Shown here: in pieces, positions 1 to 11,600 of the stretch | Numbering within the stretch: the stretch's first letter is position 1 | Layout: the number at the start of each line of letters is the position of its first letter | From: Dendrocalamus latiflorus | Taxonomy: Eukaryota > Streptophyta > Magnoliopsida > Poales > Poaceae | Assembly (NCBI GenBank): GCA_017311315.1 | Contig: CM029631.1 | Location: 9,172,514-9,236,513 of the forward strand | DNA: 64,000 nucleotides | Direction of reading: 5' to 3' | Notes under the pieces: generated by a model | The model's input: the letters and a program-made list of their open reading frames with translations, nothing else | What the model was told of the DNA's origin: nothing | Database searches by the model: none | Program-made: the position numbers and the translations under genes

Positions 1-345
1 AGGCCAGGCAAAAGATTGCGCTTCCTTAGCGAAATCAGAAGCAAAAAAAAAAACTGCCTTCACTCCCAACCCCAAGAAGCAGAAGAAATCCTCACAGGAC
101 GCGCGGTTTCAGGGCCAAATTACTCAAGAAAGGCTCAAATTCGAAGCAAGGAAACGCGGCAAGGCCAGATTTTTGACGGGCAACTGCGAGCTGGGCTACG
201 ATTTGACTTGCAGGGAGAAGCGGTGGGGATTGGGGGAGCGGGAGCAGGAGGAGAGAGGAGACAGATGAAGGAAATAAATAGGGGGAGAAACGTTAGGGAA
301 GGGCACTGCTGAGTGTTCTTGTCCGTTCTAAACGGCTTGGGCATA
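1..345 (-). promoter_or_regulatory. Possible promoter and 5' leader of a minus-strand gene off the left edge
   Basis: On the minus strand a TATA-like CTATTTATTT (272-285) is followed by a strongly CT-rich stretch (TCTCCTCTCTCCTCC) and then GC-richer sequence to the window edge, the usual look of a plant transcription start and leader. GC content drops sharply beyond 345. No coding exon is visible, so this is tentative. Confidence 0.3.
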
Positions 346-2225
346 TGGTTTTTTTTAAATTTTTGGTTTATTTAAATGAGAAATCAATTAAAACACGTCG
401 ATTTTTAATTGTAATTTATTTTGACTTTTTTCTTGTTTCTTTATATTATGAGTGATGGTACAACATTTTTCTTATTTTTTCTATTTTTTCAGAAAAAACT
501 AATACTGCTGTAGTATAATTTTAGTAAAATGGTATAACCAGATCTTTAAACTAAAAACTAGTTGACGCGGTGTTCCTCCTTGTTGGATCAGGACGGGGCC
601 ACTGCCGGTTTTTCTACGCTGTCTTTTAACAGTATCGTTTTCGCTTCTCTCTTTTTTTTACATTAGAAAAGCTGTTGTTTTTCTACAGGCAGAAGTATTT
701 TTTTTTTGGGCTTCTGGTAAAATTTACAAGAGGAAATATGGTGGTTTGTGGTGGCCAATGAGGGGGCGTGCTGCTATCTATGCATGCAGTGATGCAGATG
801 CTGGCAGGCAGGCGTTGAAAAGCAGTGCGTGCGCGTGCAGCTCTGCGATCGTCCTTTTTTTTTTAAGTTACGGCTTCTATTTTTAACTATAATTTATTAA
901 TATAATAAATAATAGTTATCCAAAAAATTAAAAAAACCACTGAAATGAAAAAAAAGGGACCTTTGTTTGCATCGTCTTGCGTTGTTGTTTAGGGGAAGGC
1001 GAGAGCATCTTCCATTGTTTCTCGCTGTTGGCTGCTGCTCGTTTTCTCTGATACCCCCGTCGATTCCATTCCACCGTGGCCGAACGTGCGGGGTGGAATA
1101 ACTTCATCATCAACGTGCGGGGTGGAACAACTTCATCATCTTCCATTACACGATTCTGCTCAAAACGGCTTATATTTCTAATTTATGATTTATTTTTTAC
1201 TATTTAATAATTTCGTCTTTTTCTGATTTATTGATTTTTTTTGAGCTTTTTTATCGGTTCTTTTTTCTCGTATTCGTTCATACTGTCTGTGATGGGTTAA
1301 CCTATTTTTTCTATTTTTATGTTTTCGGCAAACGTAGAATATTTGATTATGCGGTTATGTATACGATCGATCCAGCAGCCTGCAAGCCGCACACAGGTGA
1401 ATCCATCCCAAGTCTCTCCAGCTGGAACGAGGTGGACAGCTTGTGTTATTATTATTCCTTCGGAATAGATGCCTTTGCTTGCTCTCCTTGAGATTTAGAA
1501 AGCACGATTCCATCTATGCTTAGCACACAGATTCCACTTGTCTCAATCACAGCAATCCTAGCTAATTACACAAGGAGATCTCTTGAACTAATTTTCAAGA
1601 ATCATCATCTACTTGTTCATCGACTTATTAATTACATGGCAGTTAAAAACGAAGGTACTAGCCCTAAGTTGGAGGAGAATAGTAGAAAAGGGAAAAGAAG
1701 AGCTGGGGGCAGCACGATCTGTCACATGTAAAAAGACAAAAATGGAAGGTCCAGTTGGCTACATGCATCCACAAGGTTGGCCTGATGAGTGATGAGTCTG
1801 TGTTCGCCGCTCCTAGCTATGGTGATCACGGGTTCCAACGGTGACCGACCACAGACAAGCCCAAAAAAATGCCAATGATTATACGGTTCCGTCTGGTTCC
1901 AGGTGTGTATGTTTAATTGTTTATTTGCGCTCATTTCTCGATGGTGATTCTGTCGAGATATTTGTAGAATGCGTTTTGTAAACAAACTGGGTTGATGCAC
2001 ACACAATGATTATCTTACAAATCAATAATCATGTATATAGGGCCTATCCTTTTTTTTTTGCTTTGGATTATGGTTTGTGATTGCGGTTTATAGTTTTTAG
2101 TTTGTTTGTAAGAGAGAGTACGGAGTAACAGAAAGTCGTATGCAATTTTAACCAATATAAATGAAGTCGCTGATAGCATGGAATATTTGGGCCAATTACG
2201 CAATGAATAGAATAAAGAACCAAAG
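346..2225. other. Intergenic, nothing recognised beyond small repeats
   Basis: AT-rich sequence with the MITE fragment at 1213-1325 and a 29-bp direct duplication (AACGTGCGGGGTGGAA unit, near 1083 and 1112). Open frames are short and unlike known families. Confidence 0.6.
1213..1325 (-). mobile_element. Fragment of the GATCATTTGGGCTT MITE family
   Basis: It shares GAGCTTTTTTATCGGTTCTT, GTATTCGTTCATACTGTC and TTTTTCTATTTTTA with the intron-1 copy at 43555-43640. Neither terminus is preserved. Confidence 0.5.
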
Positions 2226-2237
2226 GTTACATATATA

Positions 2238-2362
2238 GACCATGCCAGACAAGTGAGGAGGCAAGTGTGAAACCATGCCAGACAGGTGAGAAGCAAGTGT
2301 GAAAACATGCTAAGTTTGAAACCATGACAGGCAGGTGAGGAGGTAAGTGTGAAACCATGCTA
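2238..2362. repeat. Imperfect 33-bp minisatellite downstream of the copia fragment
   Basis: There are about four imperfect units of the type ACCATGCCAGACAAGTGAGG followed by AGGCAAGTGTGAA, one of them truncated. They lie just beyond the C-terminal end of the copia pol fragment and probably belong to its 3' non-coding region. Confidence 0.7.
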
Positions 2363-2369
2363 TGCCTTA

Positions 2370-2905
2370 AGTATGGGACAGGAACCAAGGCGTCTAACAC
2401 CACCCCCGTAGTTGGAGCGTCGGCAGAGCGAATGTTCAAACTGGATCGGAACTTGGTGAAAACAGAAGTAGGCAACCCTTTGGTGAAGATGTCGGCATAC
2501 TGAGATGACGTCGGAATGTGAAGAACGCGGACATCACCAAGACCAACTCGTTCCTGGACGAAATGGAGGTCAATCTTAACATGTGTTGATGCGCTAACGT
2601 TGCACTAGATTTGTTGAGAGATAGATCGCACTGACATTGTTGCAGTAGACAAGGGTAGCTCGGCGTAGAGGACTGTGAAGTTCCTGAAGAAGTTGAAGCA
2701 GCTAGCACGCCTCAGTAACAACATTAGCCACGGCCCAGTACTCAGCCTCTGCGCTTGAACAAGAGACAATATGTTGCCGCTTGGAGGACCAAGAGACGAG
2801 ATTGTCACCCAGGAACACGACGTAGTCCGAAGTAGATTTGCGCGTGTCGGGACAACCAACCCAGTCAGCATCAGAGTAGGCAACCAGATCCGTAGAGGCT
2901 GCTTG
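2370..2905 (-). pseudogene. Ty1/copia polyprotein fragment, RNase H domain
   Basis: Minus-strand translation gives the copia RNase H signature: AYSDADWVGCPDTRKSTSDY (about 2890-2830), then LVSWSSKRQ, SSAEAEYWAVANVVTEA, a stop, and further on IDLHFVQERVGLGDVRVLHI and ADIFTKGLPTSVFTKFRSSL (down to about 2425). Frameshifts and stops interrupt it. RNase H removes RNA from the RNA-DNA hybrid during reverse transcription. Only the C-terminal end of pol survives and no LTR is evident. Confidence 0.9.
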
Positions 2906-3336
2906 GTGAAGAAGAAGCCAACGGAGAGAGAATATCCTAGTATCTAATCCTCTTGTACGTGCTCTGCTTTGGATAAGTAGACTTGATTGCTTGGTTCCTC
3001 TCCATGGCCACCTCCCATGGTTTGTATGGTCCCTCCTAACCCTTCTTTAATTTTTAGTAGGAAACTCAAGGCTTATTCATATTGGTTTTTGCTGGTGGCT
3101 TTTGGTTGTGGCTGATGAATAGTAGTGACTGATAGAAGCAGCTGATGAATAGCAGTGCATTATATAAGAAAGATAGTGCAACGAAAGGCACTACAATATT
3201 TGGATCGCCATGTAACTTAAAATACAAAGTACGTTACAATATGTGAAAAACGAAAAGTTGTGACCGATGAATAAAAACGGCTTATAGAAGTTGAAGTGTT
3301 CGTATTGGCTTAGAAGCAGAAGTTAATATGAGCATG

Positions 3337-6300
3337 TGTAGTACCCAGATTTTATAATCCGGATTCTACTGTGTTTAGTTGCACTATTCCCTGGATCAGT
3401 AGATAGTGCACACAGTTACAGTTATGGACATCAAAATACATATCATGCAGGAGCGTAAATATAATAGTAAACTTACTCATGGGCCGATGAGGCCGAAATC
3501 ATTAAATTGCAGCAGCGGAAGAACGAAGCACACAGGTGGGACCTTCAGGACATGCCCACAGGCAGCCAACTGGAGGTTCGCGACCTAGCCCTTGACATCT
3601 TCATCTTCTCGACCAGCTTGTCCAATCTTGTTGCTGAGGCGAGGTGATTTGATTCCTGATTCTGAATTCTGTCGCAAAAGCGAGTATGAGCACTCCAACC
3701 CCCGTGCTCCGCGAGCCAATACACAGAATGCAAATAGATAGTATGCATGGCTTAACAAAGGAGAGGCTCGGGTTATTTTATTTGCCAAAAATCGCTTTTG
3801 GTAGCATTATCATGATTTAATTTTAGTATCATGGTTACTACCTAAACTCCACACAACAATTATCATAATTGACTTAATCCACCAAATACACTTTAATTAT
3901 TGACTGCTGTCTAAGACTCCAAACAGCGAGTAACATCATTTAACTAATCCACCGATCCCTTTCTTTCTATATTGATTTCTATCTACCCCTCGAAACAGCG
4001 AGCGATATCATTTCATTAATCCCCTGATCATACAATCTCTATGTGGTTTGCTGTCTAAAACTCTAAACATGTAGTGTCATCCTTTATCTAATATCACTTA
4101 ATTAATCCACCAATATCGTTTGTATTCTAATCCCTAACAACCCAATCCTTTTTGTTATTGATCCACAACCATAATTTGTTCTTCCAATTATCAACCTTAT
4201 TATCCCTTATCCATCTCTAACTACTTCACTATTGTACCTCCATCAAGAATATCATTGATCAAGTCTACGAATCGCTAGTATACATCCACCAAGAGTCTCA
4301 TTGATCAGATCTAGGATTCTCTATTAAATATCCACCAAGAATATCATTGATCAAGATTAATCTCCTATAATTATTCTCATACCTCCAAATTTCTAGAAAA
4401 ATCAATTCATCCATCTAGAAATCGTTCAAATCCTATTAATCCCAATATTATCAACATCTCCCAAGAATTTATATCAAATATCAGTGTTGTAATCCAACAA
4501 TTTACCTTCGCATTTCCTAATACTCCAAAAATCATATAATTCATCTATCTGGTCTATAAATCCATTTGGGCTCCATCCATTTATTTCTCCTAGACTCCAC
4601 ACTATCATTATCCCTCCTATGATCAATCATGAATCCACCAACTCCTTTATGTGATTGCCATAAACAGCCATCTTCTTTTCTTACGACTCTATTTGTTCTT
4701 CCTGACATTTTATTTGTGAGAAATGTTACCATTATTTAAAAATATAATACATAGAAATTTCCTGAGACCTAGCAGTTTTGAACAAAAGCATAATGTTCAA
4801 GAGTATACAACAATAATAGCGATCCAGATTTCATCCACCGTTACATGGCATCTGCACCATATGGCATCTTTCAGCGTTATAGCCGCTTAACTTACCACTG
4901 GGACGACACCCAGGACAACTCAAATCAGGGTCTTTCACTGCCCTCCACTTTTCCATTTCCACCCACAAAGTTTTTGAAATAGAACTATATCTGGTTAAGT
5001 TCCCATGTCCGCCCTTGACCATGGGCACGGCTATTCGAATAGTTTTGACTCTGCAGAGTTTGTACACTTTCACCACAAGAGACAATCAACTCATTGCCCC
5101 ACACGATTCCTTAGAAGTGTGGTTGAACAGACCATCACAGTGACTTTTCAAAGTATCTAGTCCCTTCTGTCATTCACCTTATGGGAAACTGCCCACTTGC
5201 GGTGGGTCCCATCTATGCGCGGGATGTTTTTCCCCAACAGTTACTAACGCAGCCGGGCTTCTCGACTCCCCGCAACGCTTAGAACATCTGGGAAAAACTT
5301 CACCCTACACTGGTGTCCTTTCAGGCCCCCTTGCCATAGCATATCCACTTCTATCCACTACCGGTGAGATGAGTTCGGGGATTTCGATAAATTTACTTAG
5401 CCAAGTTGTATTTTACAGACTTGTGGTTGTACTGTTTTACACAGGAGGTCATGACAAGATGCAGTCCTTATTGGTATCTGGACGGTCTACCACTAACCCA
5501 CTTTGTGCATCCACTGCACCACACATACACACCCTCGAACCATCTGCCCAGATAATTAAGCAAGTTGGGGTTTTTGAGAGTATAAAATAATTGTACCAAC
5601 ATATATCAGTCATTACCACCATGACTGCCCAAACCAGTTTCACATGATTGAAAATGACAATGAGGTTTGGGGCATTTCAGCGCCCCCTAAATATCTATGC
5701 AGTACTAAGCATAGCATATAATTAGGGACTTATTTTTTGAAATGTTACTATTATAATTTTGCTAGGGCGACAAGGTTCACACATTCAAATATTCCAAAGG
5801 AGGGTAATATTATTCAAGGTAAACAATGCACATATAACTAGAATCGTAAATTAAATATGTATTTGCATATAAACTAATAGCATGCAATTTGATAATTTAA
5901 ATCAAAGTAATTTGCAGAAAACATAGGTTTAACATGATCGAAGTATTGACTCGCCTGGCGCGGTTTACCGCGGTCTTGAGCCCACTCAAAGCCTTCTTAT
6001 ATGATGGGCTTGAATTCCTGGTCTTCGTCTTTATCTGAGTCTGGATCCTACTTGATTCCCATAGATCTTCCGGACCCCACTTCTAATTACGCGACAAACA
6101 ACTGAATCCAAATAAGAGCAAGTAACTCAAAAGATCCAATTAAATCCGAATAAACTCCATTTAGTCTTATTATGAGTTAATGGGTGGTTTGGGTTAATTG
6201 AGGTAAGGTCGATAATAGCATTTTGTGGTATGATATTTTATGTACCTCCAGTTATTACTAGGCTAAGTTAAGTGGAATTTGGGTCTATTTATATGAGTCC

Positions 6301-8680
6301 TAGCTTGCTATATAAATTTATGTTTAGTATCGCTATTCATTTGAAACTGACATTAAATTTAATTAATGACACCTTTATTATCTTGCATTTACTTTAGCCA
6401 CCATTTGGATTGTCTTTATCCCTAATTTTAGTTTAAACTTAGTCATCGGGGCAAAGCTGGGTTTATTATACAAGGTAACATTTCACTATGGCTATTGGCT
6501 AAAATATATATTAATGAGGTTTGTTTAAGGCGACATGATGATTATTGGGCATATATGTTGACATGTTAATTAAGGCCATCCTTATTGAATATAAACATTT
6601 ATCCGAGCCACTTCTCCTCTCTAATGCCTTTTTTTAAATAAATAATTAGACTTACACTTTAAATATTAAAGTCACACTAATCACTTATCATGGCGACTAA
6701 TCCGAAATTTAATTATACATAAACTCGCTAAGCCTTATTTAAATCTTATTAGCTTCCCTAATTTTTGTTTCTAAGTTTTTCTTTTAATTTAGGATTAGAT
6801 TTAAAATATATGCTTTAGGCTTACTAATCATACAGACACAATATTAACTATTTCATGATTAAACATTTATTAACTTCATGTATATCCTAATAAATTTTGT
6901 ACCTTCCATGGAGATATTAGAATTTTTATTCACCCTGGGGTTTTAAGCTAAACCATATGTTACTCATGTCTTTACTTAGTAATTGAACCTCCATTGATTA
7001 CTTAAGCTATATTAGTTTAGCAGTAATCACAATAGTTAAATTTACTGCATGCTCTAGATCACTCAAAATTTTCCTATAGTTCTTACTAATTAAATTGAGC
7101 TAAAGAAAATGAAATAAAAAGAAAATGGGGGAAAAGGTGTAGCTCTTGGGGTCGAACTGGGGACCTGGGGGATTATGCTGAATGTTAAACAAGCTTTGTT
7201 AGCCATTTGGGCCGTCGGTCTGTGCTGACTGCACTGACGTTTTAAGCCAAGTAATACTCAGAAGCCACTGGGGGCCAAGCAGAGCATCTCGGCGCCGGAG
7301 GAAAGCGGCCTCACCGGCGGTGAGCGGCGGCCGGGGAGGAGGTGGGGATGTGTAAAACGGGTTGCTCGGTGCTAGTGGATGCTAGGGGTGGTGGCGCGGT
7401 GACTGGAGCGGCGGCGAGGTGGGTTGGCGGCGGCGCGGGGCGGTCGACGGTGGGGTGGGGAATGAGGCGCCGGTGGCCGGGGAGGAGAAGGTAGGAGGCA
7501 GCACGCGCATGAGTGGAAGAGCGACGGAGGGAGGCTTACCGAGCAACCATTGGGGCCGGGGAGGTGCCGGAGAGAGCCGGTGGCGATGACCATGGGCGGC
7601 GTGAGCAGAGGCACGGTGCCGGCGAGCTAGGGCGGGTTGCAGCTCCGATTGGCGGCAGGGAAAGGTTCGGGACACCGAGACGCCACCTCCATCGCAAGGA
7701 ATCGGCGGATGGTTCACCGGAGAGGCGCCAGCGACGTTAACGGCGGTGGCGGACTGCGCACGGTGGAGAAGGAGGAGAAGGTGGGGAAAGAGAGGGGAAG
7801 GCGCGGGACTAATGGGGAAGGCCGGGGCTCTTATGGCCGCTGAGGGGGCGGGGGAGGCGCGGAGGACCGGGCAGAGCGGGGAGGACCGGAGGGCAACGAC
7901 CGGCACGGGGCTCGGGGCGGCGCCTGGCAGGAGCGGCGCGGGGCTCGGCGTGCGGAGGGGACGTGAGCGCAGGATGCTGCGGCGGGAGCAAGCGCTGATG
8001 GCGCAGGGAGGGAGGACGTGGAGCAAGCTCTGCCGCGCAACAGGAGAAGAAAAGAAAAGGGGAAGGAGGGAAGAAAGAAGCGTGGGGAGGGAGGAGAAAA
8101 GAGAGAGAAGGGGGGCTGCGCGCAGTGTCGGCAGAGAGAGGGGAATGGGCTGGGCCCGCAGGCAGTGGAAGAGAAAGAGGGAAAGGGGAGAGAAGAAAAA
8201 GAAAAAGGGGCCCACATGTAGTAGAGAGAGAGGAGAGGAGAATTTTTAAAATTTGGAATTCTCATTCTTAATTCTCATTTTAAATTTATATATTAGGGTT
8301 TGCTGATTTCAATATTTGCATGACATTTAAAGTTTCATATTTTCATTTAAGTTTTGCATCAAACTTTTGGGCCATTTATTTTGGATTATATATACAGATA
8401 TTCTTTTGGGTTTCATTATTGACTTGGATTTGAATATAAGCTTTTTGGTATTTTGATTCTTAGAGTTTTTAAACCCCCCCCCCCAAATTATTTCTTACCT
8501 TTTATCATTATATATCTTATTTGTCTTTGGAGTTTATTCCTTGTTACTATTTTGCTCAGCACAAAATTTCGGAAAAACTCAAACAAGATTTCTTGAGCCA
8601 AAATTTCAAATCTCAGTAAGATGCAGATAAAAGTTTTAATTTGCTCCAAATTTCAGACATCCTATTTTTGGGATGTTACA
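3337..8680 (-). mobile_element. Solo LTR of a long-LTR (Ty3/gypsy-like) retrotransposon, 5.3 kb
   Basis: The + strand ends are TGTAGTACCCAG... and ...GGGATGTTACA, and the 5-bp target GCATG is duplicated at 3332-3336 and 8681-8685. In minus sense it starts TGTAACATCCC and ends GGGTACTACA, typical of grass gypsy LTRs (knowledge). No PBS, second LTR, gag or pol is visible, so a solo LTR left by LTR-LTR recombination is the simplest reading. It contains a purine-skewed GC island (7270-8240) comparable to the one in the LARD LTR. The 277-aa minus-strand frame at 7382-8215 is proline/serine low complexity and is not called a gene. Confidence 0.8.
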
Positions 8681-8685
8681 GCATG

Positions 8686-9479
8686 CTTTTAATCTTAGTA
8701 GAAACAGGAGCTCTAATCCTAGTAAAATTTAATCTAGAACTCTTTATAGTATATTTTTCTAAATTCAGATTGACTAAATATGTGTCACTGTAAGTCAACG
8801 ACTGTAACAATTGCTACATTATACGACTGTCCACTAAGCTGTCCGCTTGGTCCGGCCTGTGACAACACATTTTTGACAATTCTAAAGCACCATGTAGCTT
8901 GGTTCCTTGTTAGGTCCTATGAAGTCCTTCTATACGAACACCATTATAAAGACCTTCTAGACGAACACCATTTTCTTGGTCTCCTGTGCGTCACCGCCCA
9001 TAGCCGGCATCTATTTATTGATGTCCAAGAACGCAAGCGCGCACACCAAAAAGTGACCTACGTACTACTCCTAGTTAGTACCAGGAGATTTGTAGCCTCC
9101 AATATCCTGCCTTCAAAAAAAAAAAACCTCCAAGGTCTTGCAAAAGTTGCAAATTGATGGACAACCCAAATTATAAATACAAAAGGCAGATGATGCAAAA
9201 AAAAATTTGGGAAATAAAAATACAACCTTTCCCCACAGCTTGCTAAAGAAGGGATATATAAGTAACACAGAGACACAAGAACACGTTTGTTTAGTTTCGT
9301 GCATTAGTCAATTCACCAAAAGCTACAGCGAAGTTTTTTTTTGGTCATCTTGCATAGTGCCTGTGCTACCCTGATGTTTCGTGCTATAGTGGAGGAGATG
9401 AGAGTACGAGACCGCTTAGGCAGGAGAAGGGAATGCACCAAATTGTAGTTGTGAGATCGTATACCATAATTAGAGGGGG
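8686..9479. other. Intergenic, nothing recognised
   Basis: No recognisable gene or repeat. The 125-aa + frame at 8780-9157 has no family resemblance, and the region is AT-rich. Confidence 0.5.
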
Positions 9480-11600
9480 TTAATGATTATCTCCGCTTTC
9501 TTGATATCTGAAAAAAAATCTAAAAAAAATAACCTAACTTATCAGATCTGGATTTCGACCACAAGAAGCTCGATCGCTCGTTCGGCCCCTTTGCACGTGT
9601 TCGATGAAGGTTTCGACCGCTTGATGTTTGACGCTCGCTCGACTACTCGTTTGACTGCTCGCTCAGTGTTGATCTTCGACCGGTTTATACATACTTGTAA
9701 TCTTCAACATTGAAAGCAGAACTTCTCGATCATTACACTCGACTACTCTCCCTGCTGATACTGTTGGTGACGATTGAGTAGACGACTCGACGTGCAATCA
9801 AGTCGACGGAGGGACGTTGTCTCGCCAAGCGCAACTCTACTTGGAATGAGAATAAGTTGAAGACAACGCCCAGAAGCTGACGAACTTTTCAGGAATAGAT
9901 CTAATCTTTTATTTCTAAAACATATTCTGCGTCTACAAAGTGTCCTCCCGACATCTCTCAAATTCTTAACACAAAAGCTTTCTCTCCAAAGCCCTGCAAA
10001 AACCACACGTTAGCTCTTAGCCTCTCCTGCTTTTATAGGCTAACGTCCCAAACCGTGTTTACATCAAACACGGACACCTAACTCTATCCGTTTCGAAAAA
10101 CAAGAGGTCCAAAACTCTTTCAAACACGGATTTTACTCAATCTCTACGCCTTCACAGTTATGGACTCCTTCCACAACTCCTAACTCATCACGTGATGAAG
10201 CCTCTAAGACTACACCTCCTGTATCTTCATCACGCATCATCCATCTCACGTGTCAAAACCTCCAGAACCGCACCTCCCGTAGCTTCTCCACGTGCCCTGG
10301 CATGAGCCCAACCACCTCACGTGACACTCTCGACCGCCTGGACCTCAGATCTCCCTATCCTAGTTCTGGTCCTCATCACTGACCGTGACCGTTTCCACGC
10401 CAACCTGCACATGCAAAGATCAAAGAATGTTTTCTCCAGCACAACTTCTTCCCAACTTGATCGTCATCATTCCACACATGCAAACCACATCTTTAACCAT
10501 CCATCAATACCAACCAGATCAGGCACGACCACAAATTCTATTGCTTTCTAGAAATCAATCTTAGACAACTCATTACGGCCGGTTATGATCGCTATGCACA
10601 AATTAATTGCTAGCTCATCGAGTACTCAAAAACACAAGTACTCAGGAATTCCTATCGCTCCGCTCAGAACACTCAAAAATCACAAGTATCGCACAGAGTA
10701 TCGACCGACAACCAATCACTATACCATCGACCACTAATCACTATACCATCGACCACCAATCGATCACCGAGTACCGACCAAGTACTATAGCTATGCCTAC
10801 CGAGTACCATCAAGGTACTGTAGCAATGACTACTTAGTAAGACCAGTCTAACCGCTATGCATAGGTCGGTCAGATCATTGGCCCATCAGACATAAGTACT
10901 CGAGGTACTCGAAGATCATTATAATTGAAGCACTCAAAGCGTATGAGTACCGACCGTCAAGCTTACGGCAACTGATCGCAAAGCCTAAGACAACCGATCA
11001 CAAAGTCTAAGACTACCGACTAGCAAAGTCTGAGGTAGCAGATCATGAAACCTACAACTATGACAAAAGACTGTGAAGCCTAAGACTACGACAAAAGACT
11101 GCGAAGTCTACGACTACGAGAAAGCACTGTAGCTACGACCATTTAAAAGGTATTGTAGCTAAGACCGGTTCACTTGTGTACGATTGGTTGACTCTTGCTT
11201 ACTACCGGTTCATTGTTCGAGGTTGAAGCCTATCATTACCTACCGTGGTCATTATGCCGTGATCGAAATATCATGGTCGAAATGCCATGGTTGAAGCCTA
11301 CCGTTCGGACCTGCCAATCAGATCATCCATCACAAAGCCGATCGAACTTCTGTCTGTGGTCGAAACCTGCCAATCACCAACTGTAGTCGTTCTGCTATGG
11401 CCGAAATGCCTTAGTTGACCTGCCTTGGTCGACCTGCCGTGGTCGATCGACCTTGCTCTTTTGCCATAGCCTTTCGCTATCCTGAAAATTCTAGCAATAA
11501 TAGTGTATCTAGTAGATCTTTCTCAAACGTAAATTTTAATGTAATCTAAATATCAATTATTCATCACCACTAAATTTACGACCAAACCATATGTTAGCCT
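9480..11600 (+). repeat. Dispersed repeat, copy 1 (unclassified)
   Basis: It is homologous, in the same orientation, to 14560-16220. Shared blocks include CACGTGATGA..CCTC, CACCTCCCGTAGCTTCTCCACG, TGGACCTCAGATCTC (copy 2: TAGACCTCAGATCTC), CACATGCAAAGA.CAAAGAA, GTACTCGAGGTACTCGAAGATCA and a terminal TCAATTATTCATCACCAC. Its 3' half is full of short imperfect repeats (GTCTACGACTACGA, GTGGTCGAAATGCC). No transposase or RT is readable, and target duplications were not found. A transposon or LTR fragment is likely. Confidence 0.65.

Noticed and set aside
7382..8215. 277-aa minus-strand open frame
   Set aside because: Low-complexity proline/serine/phenylalanine frame in a purine-skewed GC island inside the solo LTR. 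The opposite strand is also open, and no domain is visible.
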